A DNA stretch of 64,000 nucleotides from DASXAI01 sp963728985 (lineage in GTDB: Bacteria > Actinomycetota > Acidimicrobiia > Acidimicrobiales > Ilumatobacteraceae), in contig CAVSME010000006.1 in the NCBI GenBank assembly GCA_963728985.1, positions 620,001 through 684,000 of the forward strand, read 5' to 3'. Position 1 is the stretch's first letter, and every line of letters begins with the position of its first letter. A program made the position numbers and the translations under genes. The notes beneath the pieces are model-generated. The model ran no database searches. It had not been told where the DNA came from and saw only the letters and a program-made list of their open reading frames with translations. Shown in pieces: positions 17,579 through 27,284 of this stretch.

Positions 17579-17592
17579 GTGACCGAGGTCAC
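17579..17592. promoter_or_regulatory. Palindrome upstream of the peptide-binding protein gene
   Basis: GTGACCGAGGTCAC, arms GTGACC/GGTCAC with a 2-bp centre. It lies 45 bp upstream of the minus-strand TTG start, in the divergent intergenic region shared with the PPK2 gene. The position suits an operator or activator site; the cognate protein is unknown. Confidence 0.5.
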
Positions 17593-17618
17593 GCCCCCGC
17601 CGGCATGCTAAACGCGCG

Positions 17619-17633
17619 TTGACACTTGGTCAA
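17619..17633. promoter_or_regulatory. Inverted repeat overlapping a -35-like TTGACA upstream of PPK2
   Basis: TTGACACTTGGTCAA has 5-bp arms TTGAC/GTCAA. The first six bases match a sigma-70 -35 box, and TGCATT about 18 bp later (17643-17648) is a weak -10 candidate pointing toward PPK2. If this is the promoter, the transcript would start near 17655, favouring the ATG at 17686 as the PPK2 start. Confidence 0.4.
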
Positions 17634-17685
17634 CGCCGGATGTGCATTCGAAATGAGCCGCGAAATCCTCCCGTACAGTCCCGGA

Positions 17686-18489
17686 ATGCTTTCGATGCTC
17701 CGGGTCGAGCCCGGCCGGCGCGCCGACTTGAGCGCGCGACCGACCGATGAGCGCTGGGAACTCTCGGGAAGCCGGGCCGCCGGCGGCGTGGTGGCCGACC
17801 TCAATGGGCAGCTGTCCGATCTGCAGGCGCGGCTATGGGCCGAAGACCGCCGGAGCCTCCTGCTCGTGCTGCAGGGCATGGACGCCGCCGGCAAGGACGG
17901 CACGATCCGCAGTGTCTTTTCCGGGCTCAACCCCCAAGGCGTGCGCGTCGTGAGCTTCAAGGTGCCCGCCGGGGAAGAGGTGCGGCACGACTACCTGTGG
18001 CGCGTCCATGCACAGTGCCCGCGCCGAGGCGAGATCGCCATCTTCAACCGCTCCCACTACGAAGACATCGTGGTGCCGCAGGTGCACGGCCTCCTCCCGA
18101 GCAAGCAGTGGAAGCAGCGCTACCGCCACATCCGGGAATTCGAGCGAGCCCTGAGCGATGAGGGCACCACCATCGTGAAGCTGTTCCTCCACATCAGCAA
18201 CCGTGAGCAGCGCCGGCGCCTCCGGGCCCGGCTGGCCACGCCGGAGAAGAACTGGAAGTTCCGGGCCGCCGACCTCGAGGATCGCCGGCGCTGGGATGAC
18301 TTCTACCGGGCTTATGACGACACGCTCACCGAGACGTCGACGGCCTGGGCGCCGTGGTACGTGGTGCCGGCGGATCGCAAGTGGGCGCGCAACGTGGCCG
18401 TGGCCCGGCTGCTCGTTGCCGTGCTGGGAGCGATGGACCCCCAGTACCCGCCGCCCGAGCCGGGGCTGAACACCATCACGGTCGAGTAG
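17686..18489 (+). CDS. Polyphosphate kinase 2 family protein
   Basis: 267 residues from this start. PPK2 enzymes transfer phosphate between polyphosphate and nucleotides. The Walker A-like motif is QGMDAAGKDGTIR, followed by FNRSHYEDIVV and the lid region (NREQRRRLRARL), all diagnostic. WRVHAQCPRRGEIAIF is also characteristic. The length and the N-terminal LRVEPG segment fit the ATG at 17686. Alternative in-frame starts are ATG 17653 and TTG 17626, but a TTGACA box lies at 17619-17624. It converges on an adenylate kinase gene, so two nucleotide-phosphate enzymes face each other. A PPK2 making ADP from AMP plus polyphosphate would link naturally to adenylate kinase, but they are on opposite strands and the link is only suggestive. 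Confidence 0.9.
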   Translation: MLSMLRVEPGRRADLSARPTDERWELSGSRAAGGVVADLNGQLSDLQARLWAEDRRSLLLVLQGMDAAGKDGTIRSVFSGLNPQGVRVVSFKVPAGEEVRHDYLWRVHAQCPRRGEIAIFNRSHYEDIVVPQVHGLLPSKQWKQRYRHIREFERALSDEGTTIVKLFLHISNREQRRRLRARLATPEKNWKFRAADLEDRRRWDDFYRAYDDTLTETSTAWAPWYVVPADRKWARNVAVARLLVAVLGAMDPQYPPPEPGLNTITVE

Positions 18490-18498
18490 GCGTGGAAT

Positions 18499-18604
18499 GT
18501 GGCGCCGCAGTGCGGCGCCGGGGCAGCGAACCGCGGGATCTTCCGAAGCGCAGCGAGTCAGGAGCCGCCGGGAGCGAAGCGGACGCCGGCGACGAAGATG
18601 CGAC
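18499..18604 (-). repeat. Intergenic repeat, copy A: 9-1-9 palindrome plus CTCGCTGCGCTTCG core; bidirectional terminator
   Basis: Fills the gap between convergent PPK2 and adenylate kinase. The palindrome GGCGCCGCAGTGCGGCGCC is at 18501-18519, and the core CTGACTCGCTGCGCTTCG (minus sense) is around 18544-18561. The palindrome with its flanks is identical over 24 nt, inverted, to 55222-55245. The part next to the adenylate kinase stop (TCTTCGTCGCCG) matches the copy after the gamma-glutamyltransferase gene. Confidence 0.75.
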
Positions 18605-18605
18605 G

Positions 18606-19292
18606 TCAGCCGACGGCTTCGCCGGCGCCCCACAGCACCGGCTTGAGGCCCCGCATCACCCGCTCGAACACGTCGTCGGGCGTGCCCAGGCTGTCGACCT
18701 CCACGAGGATGCCGGCCTTGGCGAACACCGCCAGCAGCGGCCCGGCCTGCTCCTCGTAGGCGGCCAGGCGCCGCTCGATGCTCTCGGGAGAGTCGTCGGG
18801 CCGGCGCACCGCCGTCCCGCCGCAGTGCTGGCAGTAGACGGTGTGCTCCCGGTTGCGGGCGACGGTGGGCGTCTCGCAGCGAGTGCACACGCGGCGCACG
18901 AGCAGGCGCTTGCGGACGATGGCGGCGGGGACCTCGAGGTTGATCACGGCGTCGAGCGGGCTCTCGCCGAGCAGCTCGATGAGGGCCGTCGCCTGCGGCT
19001 CCGTGCGGGGGAACCCGTCGAGCAGGAAGCCCCGGCGCTGGACGTCGGGATCGTCGAGGCGGTGCTTCACGACCTTGAGCACGGTGGCATCAGGAACGAG
19101 GTGGCCGTCGGCCATGAGCTCCTCGACCCGGCGGCCGAGCGCTGTGCCGGAGCTGACCTCTTGGCGGAGGATCGCGCCGGTCGAGAGGTGGTGCACGCCC
19201 AGGTGGGCGACCAGCCTCGTAGCCTGCGTTCCCTTCCCAGCTCCCTGTCGCCCCAGCAGGACGAGGCGGGGGCCGCGGATCACAGACGCCAT
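18606..19292 (-). CDS. Adenylate kinase family protein with zinc-finger LID
   Basis: 228-residue nucleoside monophosphate kinase that interconverts ATP + AMP and 2 ADP. P-loop GRQGAGKGTQAT is at about residues 14-25, the AMP-binding segment is LSTGAILR, DGFPRT lies near 93, and the LID has four cysteines (CTRC and CQHC, 16 residues apart), the zinc-binding LID type. The arginine-rich RRPDDSPESIERRL follows. Everything needed for activity is present. It stands alone rather than in the secY ribosomal-protein cluster where actinobacterial adk usually lies, so it may be a second copy. It ends 3' in a shared hairpin region with PPK2. Confidence 0.9.
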   Translation of the reverse strand: MASVIRGPRLVLLGRQGAGKGTQATRLVAHLGVHHLSTGAILRQEVSSGTALGRRVEELMADGHLVPDATVLKVVKHRLDDPDVQRRGFLLDGFPRTEPQATALIELLGESPLDAVINLEVPAAIVRKRLLVRRVCTRCETPTVARNREHTVYCQHCGGTAVRRPDDSPESIERRLAAYEEQAGPLLAVFAKAGILVEVDSLGTPDDVFERVMRGLKPVLWGAGEAVG

Positions 19293-19417
19293 TGTCCCTC
19301 ACAGAAGGCCAGGGCCGACGAGCGGCGAGTCGCGCAAGGTTAGCTGGCCGAACGATTCCTGGCCACACCCCTTGGGGGGAATCGGGGCGCTTGGACATTT
19401 TGTAAAGTGGACCGCCC

Positions 19418-20253
19418 ATGGGCGTCTACGTGGCCACCTCGCTGGCGGACGCCCTGGCCGCCATGGCGGCCGACCCGGCGGCCCACGTCCTGGCCGGGGG
19501 TACCGATCTGATGGTCGAGGTCAACTTCGGCCACCGGTCACCGAGCGCGGTCGTGGCCATCGACCGGGTGCCCGAGCTGCGGGGCTGGCGCCGGGTGGAT
19601 GGCGCCCTGCGGCTGGCGGCCGGGCTCACCTACCGGGAGATGCTCGAGCCCGAGCTCGCCGGCCTGCTCCCGGCGCTGGCCGAGGCGGCGCGGGGTGTGG
19701 GCTCCCCGCAGATCCGCAACGCCGGCACCCTCGGCGGCAACCTCGGCACCTGCTCGCCGGCGGGGGACGCCCTCCCCGTCCTGGCCGCCCTCGACGCCAC
19801 CGTCCTCGTCGCCTCGGCCGGCGCGGATCGGGAGCTGAGCGTGCACGACTTCATGCTCGGCGTGAAGCGAACGGCGCTGGCACCGGGCGAGCTCGTGGTG
19901 GCCGCCGTGGTGCCGCTGGTGGATGGCTACCAAGGCTTCGCCAAGGTGGGTGTGCGCAACGCCATGGTCATCTCGGTGACGTCGGCCTGCCTCGTGCTCG
20001 ACCGTACGGGGCGGACCGTCAGGCTGGCCCTCGGCGCGGTAGGTCCCACCGTGGTGCGGGCCCGTGAGGCCGAGGCGTGGCTGGCCGGCGAGCTGGCGTG
20101 GGACGGCGGCCCGCTGCCACTCGGGGTGGCCGACGAGTTCGGCCGGCGGGCGGCGGACGAGGCCCGGCCCATCGACGACCACCGCTCGACGGCCGCCTAC
20201 CGCCGCCACGCCGCGTCCGTGCTCGCCACTCGCCTGCTGCGCCGAGCGTTCCT

Positions 20254-20257
<4 letters not shown>
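19418..20257 (+). CDS. Molybdenum hydroxylase FAD-binding subunit (xanthine dehydrogenase/CoxM family)
   Basis: 279-residue medium subunit of a three-component molybdenum hydroxylase. It passes electrons from the iron-sulfur subunit to an acceptor via FAD. FAD-binding motifs are VLAGGTDLMVEV (residues about 23-34) and RNAGTLGGNLGTCSPAGD (about 100-117), with the C-terminal CO-dehydrogenase flavoprotein domain after about residue 165. The TLGGN and SPAGD motifs are intact. Its stop overlaps the start of the [2Fe-2S] subunit (GTGA). Gene order M-S-L with overlapping starts shows one operon. Confidence 0.94.
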
Positions 20258-20726
<469 letters not shown>

Positions 20727-20730
<4 letters not shown>

Positions 20731-23006
20731 CCGATCTCGCCACCACCGTGCGCCACCGGCGGGGGATCGGCGAGAGCCCCGCCCGGCCCGACGGTGACGC
20801 CAAGGTGCAGGGACGGTTCGCCTTCTCGTCGGACATCGGCGCCGACGGGATGTGCTGGGGCGCCACCCTGCGCTCGCCCCACCCCTACGCCCGGATCGTG
20901 CGCCTCGACCCGTCGCCGGCGTGGCGGATCCCGGGCGTCGAGGCCGTCATCACCGCCGCCGACGTCCCCGGCGTGCCCACGTACGGGCTCATCGCGCAGG
21001 ACCAGCCGGTGTTCGCCGGCGACGTCGTGCGCTACGTCGGCGAGCCGATCGCCGCCGTGGCCGCCGATCACCCCGAGACGTGCCGACGAGCGCTGGCCGC
21101 CATCGTCGTGGAGTACGAGGTGCTGCCGCCGCTGGTCGAGCCCGAGGACGCGGTCGCCGGCGGCCACGAGCCCATCCACCCGAGCGGCAACATCCTGCGC
21201 CACCAGCGCATCGTCCGCGGCGACCCGGCCGCCACCGGACCGGTCGTGATCGAGGGGACGTACGAGATCGGGATGCAGGACCAGGCCTTCCTGGGCCTGG
21301 AAGCGGCCCTCGCGCTTCCCGATCCCGGTGGCGCCGGCGTCGAGCTGCACATCGCCACGCAGTGGCTCCACGAGGACCGCAAGCAGGTCGCCGCCTGCCT
21401 CGACCTGGCTCCCGAGAAGGTCCGTCTCGTCCTCGGCGGCGTGGGCGGCGCGTTCGGCGCGCGCGAGGACATCAGCCTGCAGGTGCACTGCTGCCTCCTC
21501 GCCCTACGCACCGGGCGGCCGGTGAAGATGCAGTACGGCCGGGAGGAGAGCTTCTTCGGCCACGTCCACCGCCACCCGGCCCGCATCTGGATGCGCCACC
21601 ACGCCACCGCCGACGGCCGCATCGTGAAGATCGAGTCCCGCTTCCTGCTCGACGGGGGCGCCTACGCGTCCACCTCGTCGGCCGTCCTGGTGAACGCCAT
21701 CACCCACACCCAGGGTCCGTACGCCTGCGAGAACGCCGTCGTCGACGGCTGGGCGGTCCGCACCAACAACCCGCCGTGTGGCGCCATGCGCGGCTTCGGC
21801 GTGGTGCAGGCGTGCTTCGCCCACGAGGGCCAGATGGACAAGCTGGCCGCGGCCTGCGGCCTCGATCCCGTGGCGATCCGGTTGCACAACGCCATGCGCA
21901 CCGGCGATCGCCTGATCACCGGCCAGGTCGTGGAGAGCGTGGCGCCGGTGGCCCGCTGCATCCGGGAGACGGCGGCGCTGCCGATGCCAGCCGAGCCGGT
22001 GGGCGGGCTCGACGGCGACCCGATGCGGCTGCCCGGTGGGGCCGGGCGCACGGCCGACGTGAGGAACGTGCGGCGCGGCGTCGGGTTCGCCGTGGCCATC
22101 AAGAACCTCATGTACTCGGAGGGCTTCGACGACTACTCGACGGCGCGGTGCCGCCTCGCCGACGGGCGGGCCTCGTTGAAGTTCGCCACCGCCGAGGTCG
22201 GCCAGGGCTTCGTCACGATCGCCCAGCAGATCGCCCGCACCATCCTCGGCGTGGACGACGTCGACCTCGAGCCGATGGACACGTCGATCGGCTCGGCCGG
22301 CTCCACCTCGGCCTCGCGCCAGACGTGGATGTCGGGCGGCGCCGTCGATGCCGCCTGCCGGGCGGTGCGGGAGCGCATGTTCGAGCACGTCGGGCGGGTC
22401 CACGGCATCGACCCCGTGCGCCTGCTGGTCGACGGCACCGACGTCGTGGACCAGCTCGGTGACCTGCGCGTGCCGGTCGCCCAGGCCAGTGCCGGGATCC
22501 GCTTCGAGGAGACGGTCGAGTACCACCACCGGCCCACCACCGACCTCGACGCCGACGGTCAGGGCAACTGCCACACGGCGTTCGCGTTCGTGGCCCATCG
22601 CGCTGTCGTCGACGTCGATGTCGAGCTCGGCCTCGTGAAGGTGGTGCAGGTCGCCACCGCGCAAGACGTGGGCCGGGCCCTGAACCCGCTGTCGGTCATC
22701 GGCCAGATCGAGGGCGGCATCGCGCAGGGCCTCGGCCTGGCCGTCATGGAGGAGATCGTCATCAGCGACGGTCGCATCCGGAACCCGTCGTTCACCGACT
22801 ACCTGCTGCCCACCAGCCTCGACGCTCCCGAGGTCGTGGTCACCCTCGTCGAGGAGCCCGATCCGCAGGCGCCGCTCGGTGCCAAGGGCGTGGGCGAGCC
22901 GCCGTGCATCTCGGTGACGCCGGCCATCGTGGCCGCCATCCGTCAGGCCACCGGCCGCGATCTCACCCGGGTGCCCGTTCGACCCCAGGACATCTGCCTC
23001 CGGTAG
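20727..23006 (+). CDS. Molybdenum hydroxylase large (molybdopterin-binding) subunit, xanthine dehydrogenase family
   Basis: 759-residue catalytic subunit that binds molybdopterin and hydroxylates an N-heterocycle or aldehyde using water. Family landmarks: GDAKVQGRFAFSSDI at the N-terminus, GGVGGAFGARED (about 232-243), GAMRGFGVVQACFAHE (about 351-366), TAEVGQGFVTIAQQIA (about 488-503), and GAKGVGEPP near the C-terminus with the conserved active-site glutamate. The RGFG motif points to the purine/heterocycle hydroxylase branch rather than CO dehydrogenase, whose active loop contains an essential Cys motif absent here. A phosphoribosyltransferase lies 10 bp downstream. Substrate (hypoxanthine/xanthine or another heterocycle) is inferred from context only. 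Confidence 0.93.
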
Positions 23007-23016
23007 CGTCCACCGG

Positions 23017-23520
23017 ATGACCGACGAGCGCGAACGCCTCACGTGGGAGACGTTCGGCCAGGCGTCGCGCTCGCTGGCCCAGCAGATCCATGACGACGGC
23101 TTCCAGCCCGACATCATCCTCGCCATCGCCCGCGGCGGGCTGCTCGTGGCCGGGGCGCTGGGCTACGCACTGTCGGTGAAGAACCTCTACACGATGAACG
23201 TCGAGTACTACACGGGCGTCGACGAGCGCCTCGACGTGCCGATGATCCTGCCGCCCATCCCCGACCCGGGCTTCCTCGCCAACGCCGATGTGCTGATCGC
23301 CGACGACGTCGCCGACACCGGGCACACGCTGGCGGCGGTCAAGGAGTTCTGCACGGGCAAGGTGGCGGCGGTGCGCTCGGCCGTGCTCTACGAGAAGCCC
23401 CGCTCGGTGGTGAAGTGCGAGTACCAGTGGAAGGCCACCGATCTCTGGATCGACTTCCCGTGGAGCGACCAGCCGCCCATCACCGCCGCCAAGTCCGGCC
23501 GCATGGTCCACGACGCGTAG
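23017..23520 (+). CDS. Phosphoribosyltransferase family protein (purine-type)
   Basis: 167-residue type I phosphoribosyltransferase. The PRPP-binding motif VLIADDVADTGHTL (about residues 91-104) and the ILAIARGGLLVAGAL segment (about 29-43) are intact. Proteins of this size with a C-terminal WIDFPW motif are usually annotated as hypoxanthine/xanthine phosphoribosyltransferase-like. Starting 10 bp after the molybdenum hydroxylase large subunit, it probably shares its transcript. It could salvage a purine-type base or product of the hydroxylase as a nucleotide. Confidence 0.9.
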   Translation: MTDERERLTWETFGQASRSLAQQIHDDGFQPDIILAIARGGLLVAGALGYALSVKNLYTMNVEYYTGVDERLDVPMILPPIPDPGFLANADVLIADDVADTGHTLAAVKEFCTGKVAAVRSAVLYEKPRSVVKCEYQWKATDLWIDFPWSDQPPITAAKSGRMVHDA

Positions 23521-23571
23521 CCGCTGAACGTACTGACGCGACTTATCAACCGTGAGCGCACTTATCGCGCA

Positions 23572-25125
23572 TCAGTTGCGGTGGTGGAGGATGACGGTGG
23601 CGGCGTTGCGGCCCGATGCGCCCCACACGCCGGCGCCGGGGAACGTGGCCGCGCCCGTCAGGTACAGGCCCCGCACCGGCGTCTCGTAGCGGGTGAGCTC
23701 GGGCTGGCGACCGAGCAGCGCCGCCAGCGGGCCGCCAGCGAAGCTGGTGGCGTGGCCGCGGGGGAGGTGGAAGTCAGCCTCGTAGCGCTCGGGCGTCATC
23801 GCCCGCCAGCGGCGCAGGCCGTCGAGGAACCCCGGCTGCACCAACGTGGCGTAGCGCTCGAACCAGCGCTCGGGCTCGGTCGATCCCGACCAGCCGCCCT
23901 TCAACCCGTACGGCGTGTAGAGCACTTCGAGGCTGAACACGTGGTCGTCGCCGACGCGCATGGTGGCGTCGAGCACCGACGGCACGTTGGCGTAGAACAT
24001 CGGCCGATCGGCCACCGCCCCCTGGCTCATCAGCCGGTGCGCCGCTTCGACGGCGTCGACAGTCGGAGCGATCATGGTCGTCGCCGTCAACGGGTCGTAG
24101 CCGAGGCGGCGCACGACCTGCGGGTCGGTCTGGCGGTAGACCGGCAGTTCGGCCACGACGGCGTCGAGCTTGGACTCGTAGCCGTCGGCCACCGGCGCCA
24201 CCGTCCAACGGCCCCGGAGCGCAGCGGCGCTGGCCGGCGCCCCCCGCAGCCACTCCACCAACGCCGTCCGGGGATCGCAGGCGGCGACGACGATCGGCGC
24301 CGTCAGCTCGGCACCGTCGGCCAGAGCGATGCCCCGCACGCTGTCGCCTTCGCAGTGGATGGCGGTGACGACGGCCCCCGTGCGCAGCTCGCCTCCGGCG
24401 GCCGCGAACGCCCCCGCCACCGCCGCGGGCAGCGCGCCACTGCCCCCTTCGGGCCGCCCGACCTGGCCCACGTGCTTCATGGCGTACGAGATGGCACCGA
24501 GGCCCGTGTTCGGCGTCGACGGGGCCAGGCCCCAGACCGCCGGGCCGGCGACGATGGCGGGCGCCACGAGCGCGTCGTTCGTGAAGAAGGAGCGCAGCAC
24601 CGCGGCCACGCTCATGCGACTCCAGCGCAGCAGGGTGGCGAGGCCCCGGCCGCGATGGCTGGCGGCTCGGCCCAGCACGCGCGCCGGCGTGGGCGGGCGA
24701 TTGGCCAGATCGAGCACGAGTTCGACAACCGGGCGAGCGGCCCGGGCGTAGCGCCGGTAGCCGTCGACCTCCTGCGGGTAGGTGAGCCGGAGCGCCTCGA
24801 GCGTGCGCTCGACATCGTGGAACAGCGGCCACGCCGGGCCGCCCGCCCATGGCAGGTTCACCTGCGCGGGCTCGACGTCGAGGTAGCGCAGACCGTGGCG
24901 GCCGAGGTCGAGCTCGTCAGCGATGGGCGTCGTGCGGAACACGTTGTGGTCGCAGTTGCAGATGTTGACGCGCGCCCCGATGGCGTCGACGGTCGACGCG
25001 CAGCCGCCCGCGCTCTCGCGTGCTTCCACCACGACGGTGCGCAACCCGGCGCGCGCCAGGTAGGCGGCGCAGATCAATCCGTTGTGGCCGCCGCCGACGA
25101 TGATGGCGTCGTAGTCAGCCGGCAT
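23572..25125 (-). CDS. NAD(P)/FAD-dependent oxidoreductase, phytoene desaturase (CrtI/PYROXD2)-like
   Basis: 517 residues. The N-terminal FAD motif is DAIIVGGGHNGLICAAYLAR (residues 5-24), followed by VVVEARESAGGCAST. The C-terminal FAD motif is GLYLTGAATFPGAGVWGASG. The family includes carotenoid desaturases, but no other carotenoid genes are near, and many actinobacterial members have unknown substrates. ATG 25125 overlaps the stop of the quinone oxidoreductase gene (TGATG), so these two and probably RidA form one minus-strand unit. The frame remains open to 25713 upstream, but that part only shadows the neighbouring gene. Confidence 0.9.
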   Translation of the reverse strand: MPADYDAIIVGGGHNGLICAAYLARAGLRTVVVEARESAGGCASTVDAIGARVNICNCDHNVFRTTPIADELDLGRHGLRYLDVEPAQVNLPWAGGPAWPLFHDVERTLEALRLTYPQEVDGYRRYARAARPVVELVLDLANRPPTPARVLGRAASHRGRGLATLLRWSRMSVAAVLRSFFTNDALVAPAIVAGPAVWGLAPSTPNTGLGAISYAMKHVGQVGRPEGGSGALPAAVAGAFAAAGGELRTGAVVTAIHCEGDSVRGIALADGAELTAPIVVAACDPRTALVEWLRGAPASAAALRGRWTVAPVADGYESKLDAVVAELPVYRQTDPQVVRRLGYDPLTATTMIAPTVDAVEAAHRLMSQGAVADRPMFYANVPSVLDATMRVGDDHVFSLEVLYTPYGLKGGWSGSTEPERWFERYATLVQPGFLDGLRRWRAMTPERYEADFHLPRGHATSFAGGPLAALLGRQPELTRYETPVRGLYLTGAATFPGAGVWGASGRNAATVILHHRN

Positions 25126-26093
25126 CACGGGACGAGCAGCACCCGCCCGAACGCCTTGCGGCTCTCGATGTAGCGATGGGCATCGGCCGCTTCGGCCAGC
25201 GGGAAGACCCGATCGATCACGACCTGCAGCTCGCCCGACGCCACCCGTTCGATCAGGCGCTCGATCATCGCCCGCACGCGCGCCGGGTTGGTCGCCATCT
25301 CGGCGCCCAGGAACACACCGGTGATGCTGGCGTTGCGCTGCATGATCGGCCAGATGTCCGGCGGCCGCTCCTCCCGGCCGGCGCGCCCCACCCAGCTGAT
25401 ACGACCTCGGTAGGCGAGCACGGCGATGCTGGCCTCGAGCGTCTGGCCGCCGACCGGATCGACGACGAGGTTCACACCCTTGCGATCGGTGAGGGCCAGC
25501 ACCTCCGAGACCACGTCGCCGGTCAGGTAGTTCACGCCGTGGTCGACGCCGTGGTCCTGGAGGCGCTTCAGCCGGCCGTCGTCGGACGCGGTAGCGATCA
25601 CCGTGGCGCCCGCCGCCTTGGCCAGTTGCACCGCGGCCAGGCCGACGCCGCTGGCCCCCGCCTGGACCAGCACCGTCTCGCCGGCCTGGAGGTGACCGAA
25701 CTCGAACAGGCAATCGTCGGCGGTGCCGAACTCGATGGGGATGGCGGCGGCCACGTCGGCCGCCACCCCGGCGGGCACCTTGTAGACCGAGCCGGCGGGC
25801 ACGCTGACCAGTTCGGCGTGGGAGCCGGCGCCCATCGTGGCCACCACCAGGTCGCCTTCGGCCAGGCCCTGCACCTGCTGGCCGACGGCGCGCACGACAC
25901 CGGCGGCCTGGTAGCCCACGATGTGGGGCGAGCCGGCCATGATGCCGCCCTGGCGATGCAGGAGGTCACCGCCCTGGATGCCGACGGCGTGCACCTCCAC
26001 GATCACGCCGCTCGGCCGCACCGTGGGGTCGGGCACCTCCTCGTATCGGAAGACCTCGGGGCCGCCTGTCTCGTAGTACACCGCAGCGCGCAT
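25125..26093 (-). CDS. Zinc-independent quinone oxidoreductase / MDR family NADPH-dependent reductase
   Basis: 322-residue medium-chain dehydrogenase/reductase. The N-terminal GroES-like domain starts MRAAVYYETGGPEVFRYEEV. The nucleotide-binding motif is VQAGASGVGLAAVQLAKAAGA (first 20 residues AGASGVGLAAVQLAK region, about 143-160). No zinc-ligand cysteines are present, as in quinone oxidoreductases. It is coupled by a TGATG overlap to the CrtI-like gene and lies 9 bp downstream of the RidA stop. Likely role: NADPH-dependent reduction of an enone or quinone intermediate; the substrate is unknown. Confidence 0.92.
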   Translation of the reverse strand: MRAAVYYETGGPEVFRYEEVPDPTVRPSGVIVEVHAVGIQGGDLLHRQGGIMAGSPHIVGYQAAGVVRAVGQQVQGLAEGDLVVATMGAGSHAELVSVPAGSVYKVPAGVAADVAAAIPIEFGTADDCLFEFGHLQAGETVLVQAGASGVGLAAVQLAKAAGATVIATASDDGRLKRLQDHGVDHGVNYLTGDVVSEVLALTDRKGVNLVVDPVGGQTLEASIAVLAYRGRISWVGRAGREERPPDIWPIMQRNASITGVFLGAEMATNPARVRAMIERLIERVASGELQVVIDRVFPLAEAADAHRYIESRKAFGRVLLVP

Positions 26094-26102
26094 GACCCGA
26101 CG

Positions 26103-26486
26103 CTACCGAGCGGCGATGAGGGAGATCTCGACCAGCCACTCGGGCCGCGCCAGGGCCGGCACGGTGACGAGGGTGGACGCCGCGAGATGGCCGTCGAGGG
26201 CGCGGTCGCGCGCCGCCATGATGACGGGCAGCTGCTCACCCACGACGACGTAGGTCGTGATGGCGATCACGTCGGCGGGCACCATCCCGGCCTCGCCGAG
26301 GATGGCCAGCAGGTTGGTCCAGACCACCTCGGCCTGATCGGCCACCGTGTCGGGAACGGTGCCGTCGGGCCGCACCCCCACGATGCCGGCGGTGTGGAGC
26401 AGCACCTCGGCCCCCACGGTGCGCACGGCGAGGGCGTAGTTGGCGGCGGGAGGGGCGATCGAGTCGGGGCTGACGATGCTGTGCAT
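26103..26486 (-). CDS. RidA/YjgF/RutC family protein
   Basis: 127 residues. RidA proteins hydrolyse reactive enamine/imine intermediates, and RutC members act in pyrimidine degradation. Typical features: LLHTAGIVGV (about 29-38), TVADQAEVVWTNLLAIL (about 46-62), VIAITTYVV, and the C-terminal RPEWLVEISLIAA, where the conserved Arg and Glu lie. The ATG at 26486 is divergent from the creatininase-family gene with an 18-bp gap. A longer frame to 26744 overlaps that gene and is rejected. It probably begins the RidA / quinone oxidoreductase / CrtI-like minus-strand operon. Confidence 0.9.
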   Translation of the reverse strand: MHSIVSPDSIAPPAANYALAVRTVGAEVLLHTAGIVGVRPDGTVPDTVADQAEVVWTNLLAILGEAGMVPADVIAITTYVVVGEQLPVIMAARDRALDGHLAASTLVTVPALARPEWLVEISLIAAR

Positions 26487-26504
26487 CCTCGTAGTGTGGC
26501 GGTC

Positions 26505-27284
26505 GTGACGGCATCGACGCGACGCTTGGCCGAGCTGCGGGCCCCCGAGGTCGCCCAGTTGGTCAGTGAGCGATCGATCATCGTGCAGCCGCTCGGCGCT
26601 GTCGAGCAGCACGGGCCGCACCTGCCGTTCGACACCGATCTGGTCGTCGCCAGCGAGGTGGCCGACGCGACGGTGGGGGAGGTGGGCGACGCGCTCGACT
26701 GCTGGCTGCTGCCGCCGCTGGCTTACACGAAATCGAACGAGCACGCGTGGTCAGCGGGCACCGTGTGGCTGTCGGCCACCACGCTGCTGTCCGTCCTCGA
26801 CGACATCGGCCGCAGCGTGGCCACGCTGCCGGCGCGCAAGCTCGTCTTCTTCAACGGCCACGGCGGCAACTCGGCGCTGCTCGGCGTGGCCAACCGCGAG
26901 CTGCGCTTGCAGTACGGGCTGATGACGTTCCTCGCCCATCCGGGGATGCCCGTCGACCAGGGCGGTGCCGGCTCGGCCAACGCCGACGAGCTGGGCATGG
27001 GCATCCACGGGGGCACCGACGAGACGTCGCTGATGCTGCACCTGCGCCCGGAGCGCGTCGACATGAGCGTGGCCACCCGCAACGTGCCCGAATGGATGGC
27101 GAGGAACAGCCACGTGCGCTTCGGTGGCCGCGTCGGCTTCGGCTGGCTGTCGAACGACTTCGGTCCGGACGGTCACATCGGCGATCCCACCGCGGCCACC
27201 GCCGAGCGGGGCAAGGAGCTGTTCGAAGGCAGCGTTCGTGCTTTCGGCGAGGCCCTCGCCGAGGTCGCCGCCTTCGAGCTGTGA
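26505..27284 (+). CDS. Creatininase family metallohydrolase
   Basis: 259 residues. The metal-binding and active-site motifs of creatininase-fold amidohydrolases are present: GAVEQHGPHLPFDTDL (about residues 29-44), NGHGGNS (about 120-126) and GGTDETSLML (about 175-184). These enzymes open cyclic amides (creatinine to creatine) or cleave other C-N bonds. The start is taken as GTG 26505; GTG 26496 is an alternative. The stop overlaps the start of the M20 amidohydrolase (GTGA), so two C-N hydrolases are co-translated. The substrate is not determined. Confidence 0.92.
   Translation: MTASTRRLAELRAPEVAQLVSERSIIVQPLGAVEQHGPHLPFDTDLVVASEVADATVGEVGDALDCWLLPPLAYTKSNEHAWSAGTVWLSATTLLSVLDDIGRSVATLPARKLVFFNGHGGNSALLGVANRELRLQYGLMTFLAHPGMPVDQGGAGSANADELGMGIHGGTDETSLMLHLRPERVDMSVATRNVPEWMARNSHVRFGGRVGFGWLSNDFGPDGHIGDPTAATAERGKELFEGSVRAFGEALAEVAAFEL

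Noticed and set aside
17626..17685. Longer PPK2 start (TTG 17626)
   Set aside because: It lies on the -35-like TTGACA/inverted repeat; the family N-terminus fits ATG 17686. ATG 17653 cannot be excluded.
23530..23565. Two ACTTATC boxes between the phosphoribosyltransferase and CrtI-like genes
   Set aside because: The gap is only 51 bp between convergent genes; two 7-mers are too short to call a feature.
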